Assembly: GCF_009866965.1 (NCBI RefSeq)
Contig: NZ_SPKJ01000016.1
Span: 1 to 58,451 of the forward strand
Reading direction: 5' to 3'
From: Propylenella binzhouense
GTDB lineage: Bacteria; Pseudomonadota; Alphaproteobacteria; Rhizobiales; Afifellaceae
DNA length: 58,451 bases
Shown: piece after piece, positions 35,426-44,736 of the stretch
Numbering within the stretch: the first letter of the stretch is position 1
How the letters are laid out: every line of letters starts with the position of its first letter
Program-made: the position numbers and the translations under genes
The notes under the pieces: model-generated
Databases searched by the model: none
What the model was told of the DNA's origin: nothing
The model's input: the letters and a program-made list of their open reading frames with translations, nothing else

Positions 35426-37354
35426 TCAGCGGAGCGCGGCTTCGGCCTTGTCCGCCCCGGCCGTGCCTGGCTGGGACCAGCGCAGCGACACGAGCGCCGC
35501 CGCGAGGAGGACGGTGCCGTAGATCAGGCTGTAGAGGTTCGGCACGAGATAGGCGAGGCCGGCGAGCGCGCAGAGCGTGCGCGTGACCGGGCCGAGCGGC
35601 CGGTGGGCGTAGCCTTCCTTGGCGACGGAGATGAGCACCACGGCGAGCAGGACGCTGACGATGCTTCCCGCGATCGCCGCCGGGCCGCCGATCAGCATGA
35701 GGCCCGGATCGTAGATGAAGGTGAACGGGAGCAGGAAGGCGGAGACCGCGAGGTTGCAGGCCACGAAGGCGATCGCCATCGGATTGTCGTCGGCGATCGC
35801 CGCAGCCGCATAGGCGGCGACCGCGACCGGCGGCGTCATGGCCGACAGCACCGCGAAATAGAGCAGGAAGAGGTGCGCCTGGATCGCGGGCACGCCGAAA
35901 TCGCGGATGAGGGTGGGGGCGACGAGCGCGGCCGCCAGCGCGTAGGCCGCCGGCGTCGGCATGCCCATGCCGAGGAGGATGGTGAGCGCGCCGCCGATCA
36001 CGAGCGTCAGAAGCAGGTTCGAGCCGGCGAGCAGCGCGATGAGGTCGGAGACCTTGCCGGCCAGGCCGGTCATGGTGATGCCGCCGATCACCATGCCCGC
36101 CGCGGCGCAGGCGCCGGTGACCGCGACCATGTTGAAGGTGGTCTGCGCCGCGCCGTCATAGAGCGCGCGGAGCGAGAAGGTTCGCCAGCGGAGCGCCCAC
36201 ACGGCCACCACCGAGGCGGCTCCGAAGAGCGCGACGAAGGTCGGCGTGTAGCCGGCCCAGAGCGCGCCGACGAGCGTCACGAGCGGTACCAGGAACAGGA
36301 AGCCGCGCTTCAGCGTCGGCGCGAGCTCCGGAATCTGCTCTTCGGGCAGGCCGCGCAGGCCGAGCTTCAGCGAGCGCAGATGCACCTGCACATAGATCCC
36401 GACATAGTAGATGATCGCGGGCACGAGCGCCGCGACGGCGATCTCCACGTAGGGGATGCCCGTGAACTCGACCATGATGAAGACGGCCGAGCCCATGACC
36501 GGAGGCAGGATGCTTCCCCCGGTCGAGGCCGCCACCTCGACGCCGGCGGCAAGGCGCGGCGAATAGCCGAGCCGCTTCATGATCGGGATCGTGACGGAGC
36601 CGGTCGTTACCACGTCGGAGGTGGGGCTGCCGGAGACCATGCCGAAGAGCCCGGAGGAGAACACGGCGACCTTGGCCGGCCCGCCGGGTCTCCGCCCGGC
36701 GAAGATCGCCGCGAAGTCGAAGAAGAACTCGCCGCCCCCGGCGCGCTCCAGGAGCGTGCCGAAGAGGACGAAGAGAAAGGCGTAGGTGGCGGTCACCTGC
36801 ACCGGCGCGCCGAACAGCCCGTCGGTGGTGAAGACCATCAGGTCGAGGAAATGGCCGGGCGTGATGTGGCCATGCGTGAGCGGGCCGGCGAGCAGGTGGC
36901 CGAAGAGGTTGTAGGCGACGAACAGCACGACGATCGTCGTCAGCCCCAGCCCGACCGTGCGGCGCGCCGCCTCGAGCGACATCAGGAGGATCGCCGAGCC
37001 GAAGAACCAGTAGCTCGGCGGCAGCGGATCGAACAGCGACATGCGCTGGCCGATCGCGTCCACCTCCGAAACGAAGAAGACGAGGCTCGCGAAGGCGAGC
37101 GCGGCGAGCAGCCAGTCCGTGACGAGCGGCCTGTCGGCGCGCGCCCGCTCGCTGTGGCCGATGAGCGGGAAGACGAGCACCAGCATCATCGAGAGGAACA
37201 CGATGGTGCGGGAGAGGACGTCCCAGGTCGAGAACGCCGCCGCCCAGATCGTGTAGGCAGCCACGAGCACCGCATAGAGCTTGAAGGCCTGCCCGAGGCG
37301 GCCGCTCGGATAGCGGCGCACCCCGGTCGAGAAGGCGAGATTCACGAAGCTCAA
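35426..37354 (-). CDS. TRAP transporter fused permease (4TM-12TM, TAXI type)
   Basis: A 642-residue polytopic membrane protein in which the small (DctQ-like) and large (DctM-like) TRAP subunits are fused. Large-subunit signatures include SGSPTSDVVTTGSVTIPIMKRLGY, STGGSILPPVMGSAVFIM and GMGMPTPAAYALAAALVAPTL. Fused permeases of this form pair with TAXI-family binding proteins, and such a gene lies 60 bases upstream on the same strand. TRAP systems use ion gradients to import carboxylates or related anions. Confidence 0.94.
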   Translation of the reverse strand: MSFVNLAFSTGVRRYPSGRLGQAFKLYAVLVAAYTIWAAAFSTWDVLSRTIVFLSMMLVLVFPLIGHSERARADRPLVTDWLLAALAFASLVFFVSEVDAIGQRMSLFDPLPPSYWFFGSAILLMSLEAARRTVGLGLTTIVVLFVAYNLFGHLLAGPLTHGHITPGHFLDLMVFTTDGLFGAPVQVTATYAFLFVLFGTLLERAGGGEFFFDFAAIFAGRRPGGPAKVAVFSSGLFGMVSGSPTSDVVTTGSVTIPIMKRLGYSPRLAAGVEVAASTGGSILPPVMGSAVFIMVEFTGIPYVEIAVAALVPAIIYYVGIYVQVHLRSLKLGLRGLPEEQIPELAPTLKRGFLFLVPLVTLVGALWAGYTPTFVALFGAASVVAVWALRWRTFSLRALYDGAAQTTFNMVAVTGACAAAGMVIGGITMTGLAGKVSDLIALLAGSNLLLTLVIGGALTILLGMGMPTPAAYALAAALVAPTLIRDFGVPAIQAHLFLLYFAVLSAMTPPVAVAAYAAAAIADDNPMAIAFVACNLAVSAFLLPFTFIYDPGLMLIGGPAAIAGSIVSVLLAVVLISVAKEGYAHRPLGPVTRTLCALAGLAYLVPNLYSLIYGTVLLAAALVSLRWSQPGTAGADKAEAALR

Positions 37355-37414
37355 GAGGCTTCCCCTTCCGCCAATCGCATCGGCTTCGGTCGAAAGGACG
37401 GGCCGGAGCCCGTC

Positions 37415-38404
37415 CTACATCAGCCCCGCTTCCTTGTAGGCGCGGATCGCGCCCTCGTGGAACGGCGCGGCCTCCTGGTCGATCATGATGCTCGGCTTGA
37501 ACCGGCTCATGGCGCTCGAGACCGCGGCCATGCGGTCCGGATGCTCGATCATCGCCTTGGTGATGTCGTAGGCGGTCTGCTCGTCGAGCTTCTCGTCGGC
37601 GAAGAGGATGATGCTGGTCGTCACCGTCTTCGCGTCCTTCTTCTGCCAGTCGTGCGCGCTCGCCGGGATCGTCCAGGGCTTCAGGTGAAACTCCTCGATG
37701 GTCTTCTTGGCGGCCTCGTCGGGCACGTCGACCATTGCGAGATCGACCGCCTGGGCCATCTCCGCGATGCTGCGGTGGCCCTCGAAGAGGGTGTTGGCCA
37801 GGAGGTCGATGCGGCCGTTCTGCATGAGCTCGGCCTGCTCGTTGGAGGCCTGGAACTGCACCGTGCCGCCCCAGGACTTGATGTCGTCGAGGGTGATCCC
37901 GATCGCCTCCAGCGTCGCTTCGGTGATCGCCGAGGTGAGCAGGCCGCGCCGGTTGAAGGCGAGCCGCACGGGCGGCTTCGCCGTCTTGAGGTCGTTCAGG
38001 TCCTTGATGCCGTACTTCTCCGCGAAGTCCTTGCGCGCGATCCACATGACCGGCGCCCAGTCGTAGAGAACGGCGATCGCCTTCAGGCCCTGGACCTTGT
38101 CCTTGAAGGGCTCGCGACCCTCGACGGCGTAGATGAGGTCGCCGTCATTCGCCATGCCGATCTCGCAGGTGCCGCCCTTCACCTGGACGACGTTGGCGAG
38201 GCCGCCGCTGGAGGTCTGATAGGTGATCGTGGAGCCCGGATAGGCGGCCTTCATCGCCGCGTCGAGGCCGGCGCCGACGAGCGACCAGAGGCCGCCCGGG
38301 CTGGCGCCGCAGACCGTCATCGTATAAGGCCCGGCAAGGGCCGGGGCGGCCGTCGCCAGAAACAGTCCCGCAATCCACCCCGCCAGCGCGACAGGCTTAC
38401 GCAT
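37415..38404 (-). CDS. TAXI-family TRAP transporter solute-binding protein
   Basis: A 329-residue periplasmic protein with a Sec signal (hydrophobic core at 6-20, cleavage near APALAG). Family blocks are TVCGASPGGLWSLVGAGLDAAMKAAYPGS, SSGGLANVVQVKGGTCEIGMAN and the ligand-pocket stretch PVRLAFNRRGLLTS. It should deliver solute to the fused permease encoded next. ATG 38404 is preceded by GGAGGAAG. Known TAXI ligands include glutamate, benzoate-like and other carboxylates, so the ligand is open. Confidence 0.92.
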   Translation of the reverse strand: MRKPVALAGWIAGLFLATAAPALAGPYTMTVCGASPGGLWSLVGAGLDAAMKAAYPGSTITYQTSSGGLANVVQVKGGTCEIGMANDGDLIYAVEGREPFKDKVQGLKAIAVLYDWAPVMWIARKDFAEKYGIKDLNDLKTAKPPVRLAFNRRGLLTSAITEATLEAIGITLDDIKSWGGTVQFQASNEQAELMQNGRIDLLANTLFEGHRSIAEMAQAVDLAMVDVPDEAAKKTIEEFHLKPWTIPASAHDWQKKDAKTVTTSIILFADEKLDEQTAYDITKAMIEHPDRMAAVSSAMSRFKPSIMIDQEAAPFHEGAIRAYKEAGLM

Positions 38405-38580
38405 AGGCTCTTCCTCCATCTCCATGGCCGGCGAAGGGCGGTGCACGGGGTCCGGCGGGAGCACACGGCGCGGCCGGAGCCGCATTCCCGGACCGGGTTC
38501 CCCGCATTCCTGCCGGGCCGCCGACCAACTTCCGCCGGAAGTGAACCAGCATACGTCCCGTTCATCAAGCAGAAATGCCG

Positions 38581-38603
38581 ATTTTGTTACGGATGCACAA
38601 AAT
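38581..38603. promoter_or_regulatory. Inverted repeat ATTTTGT-N9-ACAAAAT upstream of TAXI-TRAP operon
   Basis: A perfect 7-base A+T-rich inverted repeat with 9-base spacer, 177 bases upstream of the TAXI gene, in DNA that is otherwise very G+C-rich. The remaining gap (38405-38676) shows nothing else beyond a short 15-base tandem duplication at 38653-38682 over the end of the MFS gene. It is probably an operator or part of the promoter. Confidence 0.5.
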
Positions 38604-38676
38604 TGGACCGCAGGATGCAGCTTTTGGCCGCCGGCTGGGCAGCGCCGCGAATACGGCCGCATCAGCCGCGGCCGCA

Positions 38677-39894
38677 TCAGCCGCGGCCCTGTCGGCGCTT
38701 CGGCCTTCGCGAGCCGAACAGGAGCACGCAGAGCACGAGGGCGGCGATGAGCGCGCCGCCCAGCACCCAGAAGGAGGCGCCGAGCCCGGCGGCCTGCGCC
38801 ACGGCGCCCATCGCGAGCGGCACCACGACGGCGGCGAAGCGGTTCGCGGTCGCGCGCAGGCCGGCGCTCACGCCCTGCTCCTCGACGCCGACATCCTTGG
38901 AGAGGATCGAGATCGTCAGGGGGAATCCGAGTCCCTGCCCGATGCCGAACAGGCAGGCCGCCGCGGCGAGCGGCCAGAAGCCGGGCAGGGCGGGCGTGAC
39001 CGTGATCGCGACGGTGGAAAGGGCGACGCTCGCCGCGAGCACCGCCTCGGCCGAGCCGAGCAGGCGGATCGCCGGCCCGATCAGCAGTGTCGACGGCGTG
39101 CTGCTCAGCCAGGCGATCGATACCAGCACGCCAATCTGCGCCGCCGAGATCCCGACCCCGGTGAGGTGGACCGGGTAGAACGATTCCTGCATCGTGATGA
39201 GGGCGATGCGCAGGAACGTCATGCAGATCACGAAGGCGACCAGCGTCCGACCGAGGAGGCGGAACGCCCGCAGATAGACCTCCGGCCCCGGCAGGCCCTT
39301 GCCGCCCCGTCCGGCGGAGGGGATGGCGCGCGGCATGGCGAGCGTGCTCGCCAGCAGGCCGGCGCTCCAGAGGCTCACCATCCCGAAGCCGCCGACCGGC
39401 CCGAGATGGTCCCAGGCGAGGCCCAGCAGCAGCGGGCCGAGCACGCTGCCGAGATTCGTCAGGAAGGAAAAGATCCCCATGGTCCGCGGATCGCCGTGGA
39501 CCAGCAATCCGATCGACGCCTGCGAGCCGAGCCAGCTCACGGCGGAGACCAGCCCGAGCACGAGCTGCAGCGCTATGAGCGGCCAGACATGGGGAAGCAG
39601 CGGATAGAGCAGCGGCAGCGCGATGCCCCCGGCGGCGCAGGCGAGCATCACCTTGCGGACGCCGATGGCGTCCATCAGGCCGCCGAGCTGGATCGACAGC
39701 AGGAACGGCAGGACTGAGCGGGCGCTCAGGATGAAGCCGATCCAGGCCGGCTCGATCGCGAGCTTCGTCGTCCAGAGCGGCGTCACGAGCCCGACGATCT
39801 GCATCAGGCTCAGGCTGAAGAACGCGCCGGCATTGGTGGCGACGAGCGCGCGCCTGCGGGCCCGGGCCGCGGCCGGGTCAGCCGCGTCCGGCAT
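38677..39894 (-). CDS. MFS transporter, 12 membrane segments
   Basis: A 405-residue major facilitator with paired six-helix halves. The cytoplasmic loop 2-3 motif is seen as QLGGLMDAIGVRKVML (GxxxDxxGxRk), and SAVSWLGSQASIGLLVHGDPRTMG and GIGQGLGFPLTISILSKDV are other loop blocks. The start is taken at ATG 39894; a longer frame to 40017 adds only an Arg/Pro-rich stretch. It diverges from the UbiD-family gene, so it may import or export the same compound. Family alone does not give the substrate. Confidence 0.88.
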   Translation of the reverse strand: MPDAADPAAARARRRALVATNAGAFFSLSLMQIVGLVTPLWTTKLAIEPAWIGFILSARSVLPFLLSIQLGGLMDAIGVRKVMLACAAGGIALPLLYPLLPHVWPLIALQLVLGLVSAVSWLGSQASIGLLVHGDPRTMGIFSFLTNLGSVLGPLLLGLAWDHLGPVGGFGMVSLWSAGLLASTLAMPRAIPSAGRGGKGLPGPEVYLRAFRLLGRTLVAFVICMTFLRIALITMQESFYPVHLTGVGISAAQIGVLVSIAWLSSTPSTLLIGPAIRLLGSAEAVLAASVALSTVAITVTPALPGFWPLAAAACLFGIGQGLGFPLTISILSKDVGVEEQGVSAGLRATANRFAAVVVPLAMGAVAQAAGLGASFWVLGGALIAALVLCVLLFGSRRPKRRQGRG

Positions 39895-40158
39895 CTGCCC
39901 CGGCCGCGCGGTCGGATTGCTGCCGGGCCTGACGAAGGCGCGCGGCGGCCGGGATCGGGCGCGCCGCACCGCAGGCCGGCCGGTCACTTGGCTTCGTTCC
40001 GCCGGAGGGTCCAGCACGGCAGGTCGGCGTTACGGGCAAGCGGAATCCTTCTCCTTGTCGCCAGCGGACTATCCAGTGCTTCCTGCCGGCCGGGAAGGCG
40101 GCTCCGGCCCTTTTCCGGGACAGCCATCCCAATCTGCCACTCTTCTCAGCACATCTGA

Positions 40159-40209
40159 ACCTTTTTTGGCATTGACACAAAAAAGGTGTTCGTGTTGCAA
40201 TTTTTGTAC
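40159..40209 (+). promoter_or_regulatory. Promoter and operator of the UbiD-family gene
   Basis: A perfect -35 TTGACA (40172-40177) is followed after 18 bases by TGCAAT (40196-40201). The -35 sits inside a 9-base perfect inverted repeat, ACCTTTTTT (40159-40167) and AAAAAAGGT (40179-40187), and AATTTTTGTAC (40199-40209) overlaps the -10. This A+T-rich patch is the only clear element in the 384-base gap 39895-40278 between the divergent MFS and UbiD-family genes; the rest of the gap shows nothing recognisable. Confidence 0.65.
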
Positions 40210-40278
40210 GGTGGGCCGTGCCGGTGGGAAAGACTTGGCCGTGCCGATGATCGCGCACCCACGGAGGAGGCTTCACGG

Positions 40279-41727
40279 ATGTTGCAGACGGTCACCCGTG
40301 CACAGGATCTCAGGACCTGGATCGCAGAGATGGAGACGGCCGGCGAGCTGAAGCGGATCAGCGGCGCCGACCGCGAGCGCGAGATCGGCGGGATCGTCGA
40401 CATCTACCAGCGCAAGATCGGCGGCCCCGCGCTGCTCTTCGACAAGGTGCCCGGCTACGATCCGAACTATCGCGTGCTCGCCAACCTGTTCGTGTCGGTG
40501 AAGCGGATCGCGCTGACGCTCGGCCTGCCCGAGACCACGCGCGAGATCGACCTGGTCAGGTTCTGGCGCGACAACTTCAAGGACCACCCGATGATCCCCC
40601 CGACCGAGGTGGAATCCGGGCCCGTCATGGAGAACGTCTTCTCCGGGGACGAAATCGACCTCCTGAAGATCCCGACGCCGCGGTGGCACGAGGGCGACGG
40701 CGGCTATTACATCGGCACCGGGTGCATGGTGGTGATGCGCGACCCGGACACCGGATGGGTCAATTACGGCGCCTACCGGGTCCAGGTGCACGACCGCAAC
40801 GTCGCATCGGTGATGGCCTCCAAGGGCAAGCACGGCGACATGATCAAGCGGCGCTACCACGAGCGGGGCGAGCCGTGCCCGATCGCGGTGGTGGTGGGCG
40901 TCCATCCCGGCATCTTCTCCGTCGCCGGGCTCGAGATCCCCTACGGCAACAACGAGTACGACGCTGCCGGGGGGCTGCTCGGCGAGTCGATCCGCGTCGT
41001 GAAGGGGCCGAAGACCGGGCTTCCCATTCCCGCGGACGCCGAGATCGCGTTCGAGGGCTACGTCCATCCCGATGACCTCATTGACGAGGGGCCGCTCGGC
41101 GAATGGACCGGCTATTATGCGGGCGGTCTCAAGAAGGAGCCGGCGATCCGGGTCGAGACCTTCATGCACCGTGACGATCCGATCCTCACCGGCTGCATTC
41201 CCGCCGTCCCGCCGAACGACGACACCTTCTATCGCGGCACCTATCGCGCCGGCGCCGTCTGGCACGAGATCGAGGCGGCGGGCGTCCCGGAGGTGAAGGG
41301 CGTCTGGTCGCACGAGGCCGGCGGCAGCCGCATGTGGCTGACCGTCGCCATCAGGCAGATGTATGCCGGCCATTCCAAGCAGGCGGGGCTGATCGCCTCG
41401 CAGTGCCATGCCGGGGCCTATGCGAACCGCATGGTCGTGGTCGTCGACGAGGACGTGAACCCGGCCGACATGGACCAGGTCGTCTGGGCGATCTGCACGC
41501 GCTGCGACCCGCGCGAGGACGTCGAGATCCTGAAGGGGTGCTGGAGCACCACGCTCGACCCGATGGCCTATCCGGAAGACCGCCGGAACATGAATTCGCG
41601 GATGGTCATCGACGCCTGCAAGCCGTGGAACAGGATCGCCGACTGGCCCGCGCTGGTCCGCTCCAGCAAGGCGCTCGACGATCACGTCCGCGCCAGGTTC
41701 GCGGACGTCCTGCCGGCCTGGTTCTAG
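40279..41727 (+). CDS. UbiD-family prenylated-FMN decarboxylase
   Basis: A 482-residue UbiD superfamily enzyme. Typical blocks are ELKRISGADREREIGGI (N-terminal), IPTPRWHEGDGGYYIGTGCMVV, NYGAYRVQVHD, the Glu-bearing EGPLGEWTGYY, CIPAVPPNDDTFYRGTYR and the C-terminal DPMAYPEDRRNMNSRMVIDACKPW. These enzymes reversibly decarboxylate aromatic, heteroaromatic or unsaturated acids using prenylated FMN made by UbiX; no ubiX is in the window. The location among catabolic transporters argues against ubiquinone synthesis. ATG 40279 has GGAGGAGG eight bases upstream. Confidence 0.92.
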   Translation: MLQTVTRAQDLRTWIAEMETAGELKRISGADREREIGGIVDIYQRKIGGPALLFDKVPGYDPNYRVLANLFVSVKRIALTLGLPETTREIDLVRFWRDNFKDHPMIPPTEVESGPVMENVFSGDEIDLLKIPTPRWHEGDGGYYIGTGCMVVMRDPDTGWVNYGAYRVQVHDRNVASVMASKGKHGDMIKRRYHERGEPCPIAVVVGVHPGIFSVAGLEIPYGNNEYDAAGGLLGESIRVVKGPKTGLPIPADAEIAFEGYVHPDDLIDEGPLGEWTGYYAGGLKKEPAIRVETFMHRDDPILTGCIPAVPPNDDTFYRGTYRAGAVWHEIEAAGVPEVKGVWSHEAGGSRMWLTVAIRQMYAGHSKQAGLIASQCHAGAYANRMVVVVDEDVNPADMDQVVWAICTRCDPREDVEILKGCWSTTLDPMAYPEDRRNMNSRMVIDACKPWNRIADWPALVRSSKALDDHVRARFADVLPAWF

Positions 41728-41813
41728 GCGAAGCGCTCCGGTCGGGAGGCCGATTCATGCCGCCACATCTCGTCTCAGTCGATCGGCCGGGGCCGGGAAA
41801 TCCGGGGGAGACA

Positions 41814-42977
41814 ATGCCGGACGCGCTCGCCCCCGCATCCCGGCCGGCCGAGACGGTCCTCGCGCTCAGCCACATCCAGAAGACCTACGGCTCCTTCAAG
41901 GCCGTCAGCGACGTCAGCTTCGAGCTCCGCAAGGGCGAGATCCTGACCCTGCTCGGCCCTTCCGGCTGCGGCAAGACGTCGACCCTGCGCATCGCGATCG
42001 GGCTCGAGCGGGCGACCGCCGGGGAAGTCCGGCTCGACGGCCGGATCGTCGACGCCCCGCGCGAGCGGACCTTCCTGCCGCCCGAGAAGCGCAACATGGG
42101 GATGGTGTTCCAGTCCTACGCGATCTGGCCGCACATGTCGGTGTTCGAGAACGTCGCCTATCCGCTTCGGGCGCGCCGTCGCCCGGCCGCCGAGATCCGG
42201 GACGAGGTGACGAAGCTGCTCCGGCTCGTCGGGCTGGAGGCGTTCGCCGAGCGGCGCGGAACCCAGCTCTCCGGCGGCCAGCAGCAGCGCGTGGCGATCG
42301 CGCGCGGCCTCGCCGTCGGTCCCGACGTCCTTTTGATGGACGAGCCCTTCAGCAATCTCGACGCGCGCCTGCGCAACCAGATGCGGGCGGAGGTGAAGGT
42401 GCTTCAGCGCCGTCTCGGCATCGCGGTCCTCTTCGTCACGCACGACCAGTCGGAGGCGCTGGCGCTTTCCGACCGGATCGCGGTGATGCGGGCGGGCAAT
42501 ATCGAGCAGATCGGGTCGCCGTCGGAGCTCTACCGCTACCCGCAGACGCCGAGCGTGCGCGATTTCCTCGGCGAGACGCGGCTCCTGCCGGGCCGGATCC
42601 TGAAGCGCGAGCCGGACGGACGCGTGACGGTCGAGCTCGACCAGGGCGTGACATGCGTGGTCGCGGGCTCCGACCATACGCGCAGCGCGCCGGCCCACAC
42701 GAAGTGCCTCGTCGCGGTCCGCCCCGAGCACATCCATGTCGAGCCGGTGGCGACCAAGCCGCATGTCGCGCAGAGCGAGCCGAACGCGCTCGGCGGCGAG
42801 ATCCTCGCGCTCCTCTTCATGGGCAATTGCTACGAGGCGAGCATCAAGCTCGCCGACGGCACGGCGATGAACGTCACCGTCCCGCCCGGCCCGGAATGGC
42901 GCGAAGGCGGACAGGTGCGGCTCAGGCTATCCCCCGAGCACCTGCAGCTCTGGCCGGCGGCAGAGGCGAAGGCATGA
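41814..42977 (+). CDS. ABC importer ATPase (Fbp/Pot type)
   Basis: A 387-residue ATPase: Walker [12 protein letters not shown]-loop [10 protein letters not shown], signature [16 protein letters not shown], Walker [14 protein letters not shown]-loop FVTHDQSEA, and a C-terminal TOBE domain. ATG 41814 follows CCGGGGGAGACA; ATG 41757, with GGGAGG seven bases upstream, would add 19 residues and is a real alternative. The stop overlaps the permease start (ATGA). It begins 86 bases after the decarboxylase gene, so the two are likely co-transcribed. Confidence 0.9.
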   Translation: MPDALAPASRPAETVLALSHIQKTYGSFKAVSDVSFELRKGEILTLLGPSGCGKTSTLRIAIGLERATAGEVRLDGRIVDAPRERTFLPPEKRNMGMVFQSYAIWPHMSVFENVAYPLRARRRPAAEIRDEVTKLLRLVGLEAFAERRGTQLSGGQQQRVAIARGLAVGPDVLLMDEPFSNLDARLRNQMRAEVKVLQRRLGIAVLFVTHDQSEALALSDRIAVMRAGNIEQIGSPSELYRYPQTPSVRDFLGETRLLPGRILKREPDGRVTVELDQGVTCVVAGSDHTRSAPAHTKCLVAVRPEHIHVEPVATKPHVAQSEPNALGGEILALLFMGNCYEASIKLADGTAMNVTVPPGPEWREGGQVRLRLSPEHLQLWPAAEAKA

Positions 42978-44701
42978 CGGATCTCGCCCTGCCGCACGCG
43001 GCTCGGGCGCGGCTTGCGCCCGAACCGGGGCGCATCCTGTTCTGGGCGCTCGTCGGGCTTGTCGGGTTTCTCGTCCTCTTCCCGCTCGTGGCGCTGGTCG
43101 CCACCAGCTTCCAGGTCGGCACGTTCGGCCGCGAGACCACGTTCGGCCTCGCGAACTGGATCGAGCCGTTCCAGAGCCGCCGCCTCGGCGAGGCCCTGTG
43201 GAACACGCTCACGCTCAGCATCACGCGGCAGGCCATCTCGCTCACCGTCGCGATCGGGCTCGCCTGGCTGATCGCGCGCACCAACCTGCCCGGCCGGCGC
43301 TGGCTGGAGCTCGGCTTCTGGATCGCGCTCTTCATGCCGGCGCTCCCGGTCACCATGAGCTGGGTGCTCCTGGCCGGCGGGCGAAGCGGGCTCATCAACA
43401 TCTGGCTGAGCGACCTCCTGCCCTTCCTCGACGGGCCGGTGTTCAACATCTATTCCTGGTGGGGGATCGTCTGGGTCCACCTCGTGACGGCGACGATCCC
43501 GATCAAGGTCTTCCTGCTCGTCCCGGCCTTCCGGAACATGGATGCCGCGCTCGAGGAGAGCGCGCGGGCCTGCGGCACCGGCCTCGTCCGCACCGTCTGG
43601 AAGATCGTCGTGCCGATCATGACGCCCACCCTGGTCGTGACGGCGCTGCTCGGCCTCATCCACTCGATGCAGGCCTTCGAGATCGAGCTCATCCTCGGCA
43701 CGCCGGCAGGCATCGACGTCTACAGCACGATCATCTACGCCGCGATGAAGCAGGAGCCGCCGCTCTACGGCGTGGCGAGCGTGCTCTCGCTCTCCTTCGT
43801 CGCGGTGATCCTGCCGTTCGTGGTCCTGCAGCAATGGTACGTGCGTCGCCATGCCCACGGCGTGATCGGCGGTCGGTTCAGCACGCGGATCCAGGACCTC
43901 GGCAGGCTGCGCTGGCCGCTCTTCTCGGTCGTGCTCGGCCTCATCCTCATCATGACCGTGCTGCCGACGATCATGCTCGTGATCGGCAGCTTCATGAAGC
44001 TCTTCGGCACCTTCAACATGCCGAGCATCTGGACCACCCGGCACTGGCAGGACGCGCTCGCCCGCTCCGAGCTCGGCCGCGCGCTCGCCAACACGCTGAA
44101 GCTCGGCGCCGGATCGGCGCTGCTGGCGATGATCGCCTATTCGCTCGTCGCCTATGCCGCGACCCGGGCCCGCCATATCGGCGGGCGGCTCCTCGACTTC
44201 CTGACCTGGATGCCGCTCGTCGTGCCCGGCATCGTCATGAGCATGGGGCTCCTGCAGATGTTCCTGCAGGTCGGCCCGCTCCGCGCGATCTACGGGACGA
44301 TGTGGGCGCTCATCCTTGCCGTGGTGATCGGCAGCATGACGATGGGCGTCCAGATCATCCGCGGCATGCTCCTGCAGCTCAACGCCGAGCTCGAGGAAGC
44401 GTCCTGGACGAGCGGCGCCTCGCGGCTGCGCACCTTCTTCAGGATCGTGCTGCCGCTGGTCGCGCCGTCGGTCATCGTGGTCGGCCTGCAGGTCTTCGCG
44501 ACGGCGGTCTCCGTCGTCAGCATCGTCGTCCTGCTCGGCACCGGGCCGACCCAGCCGCTCTCCATCCTGCAGCTCGCCTATCTCGATTCCGGCAAGTTCG
44601 AGCCGGCCACGATCATCGGCCTGCTCATCCTCGCCATCGCCGTGAGCTCGGCCGTGCTGGCCCGGGCGGTGAGCGACCGGTTCGTGCTCTCCAAGGGGTG
44701 A
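42974..44701 (+). CDS. ABC importer permease, fused double FbpB-type
   Basis: A 575-residue permease with two complete binding-protein-dependent transport domains in one chain, about 12 membrane segments. Two EAA loops are visible: EESARACGTGLVRTVWKIVVP in the first half and EEASWTSGASRLRTFFRIVLP in the second. This layout is typical of ferric-iron, thiamine or phosphonate-type importers (FbpB, ThiP). It couples to the ATPase by a 4-base overlap. Two binding-protein genes follow. Confidence 0.92.
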   Translation: MTDLALPHAARARLAPEPGRILFWALVGLVGFLVLFPLVALVATSFQVGTFGRETTFGLANWIEPFQSRRLGEALWNTLTLSITRQAISLTVAIGLAWLIARTNLPGRRWLELGFWIALFMPALPVTMSWVLLAGGRSGLINIWLSDLLPFLDGPVFNIYSWWGIVWVHLVTATIPIKVFLLVPAFRNMDAALEESARACGTGLVRTVWKIVVPIMTPTLVVTALLGLIHSMQAFEIELILGTPAGIDVYSTIIYAAMKQEPPLYGVASVLSLSFVAVILPFVVLQQWYVRRHAHGVIGGRFSTRIQDLGRLRWPLFSVVLGLILIMTVLPTIMLVIGSFMKLFGTFNMPSIWTTRHWQDALARSELGRALANTLKLGAGSALLAMIAYSLVAYAATRARHIGGRLLDFLTWMPLVVPGIVMSMGLLQMFLQVGPLRAIYGTMWALILAVVIGSMTMGVQIIRGMLLQLNAELEEASWTSGASRLRTFFRIVLPLVAPSVIVVGLQVFATAVSVVSIVVLLGTGPTQPLSILQLAYLDSGKFEPATIIGLLILAIAVSSAVLARAVSDRFVLSKG

Positions 44702-44736
44702 TGCACGCGGGGATCCAACCAAAGGAGATACGGATC

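Noticed and set aside
38653-38688. 15-base tandem duplication (GGCCGCATCAGCC-type units)
   Set aside because: Only two copies at the end of the MFS gene; too short and low in copy number for CRISPR or a functional repeat array.
35603-39178. 1191-codon open frame on the plus strand
   Set aside because: It lies antisense to the TRAP permease and TAXI genes, whose products have clear families; the translation is low-complexity Arg/Glu/Gly/His, as expected from antisense of G+C-rich coding DNA.
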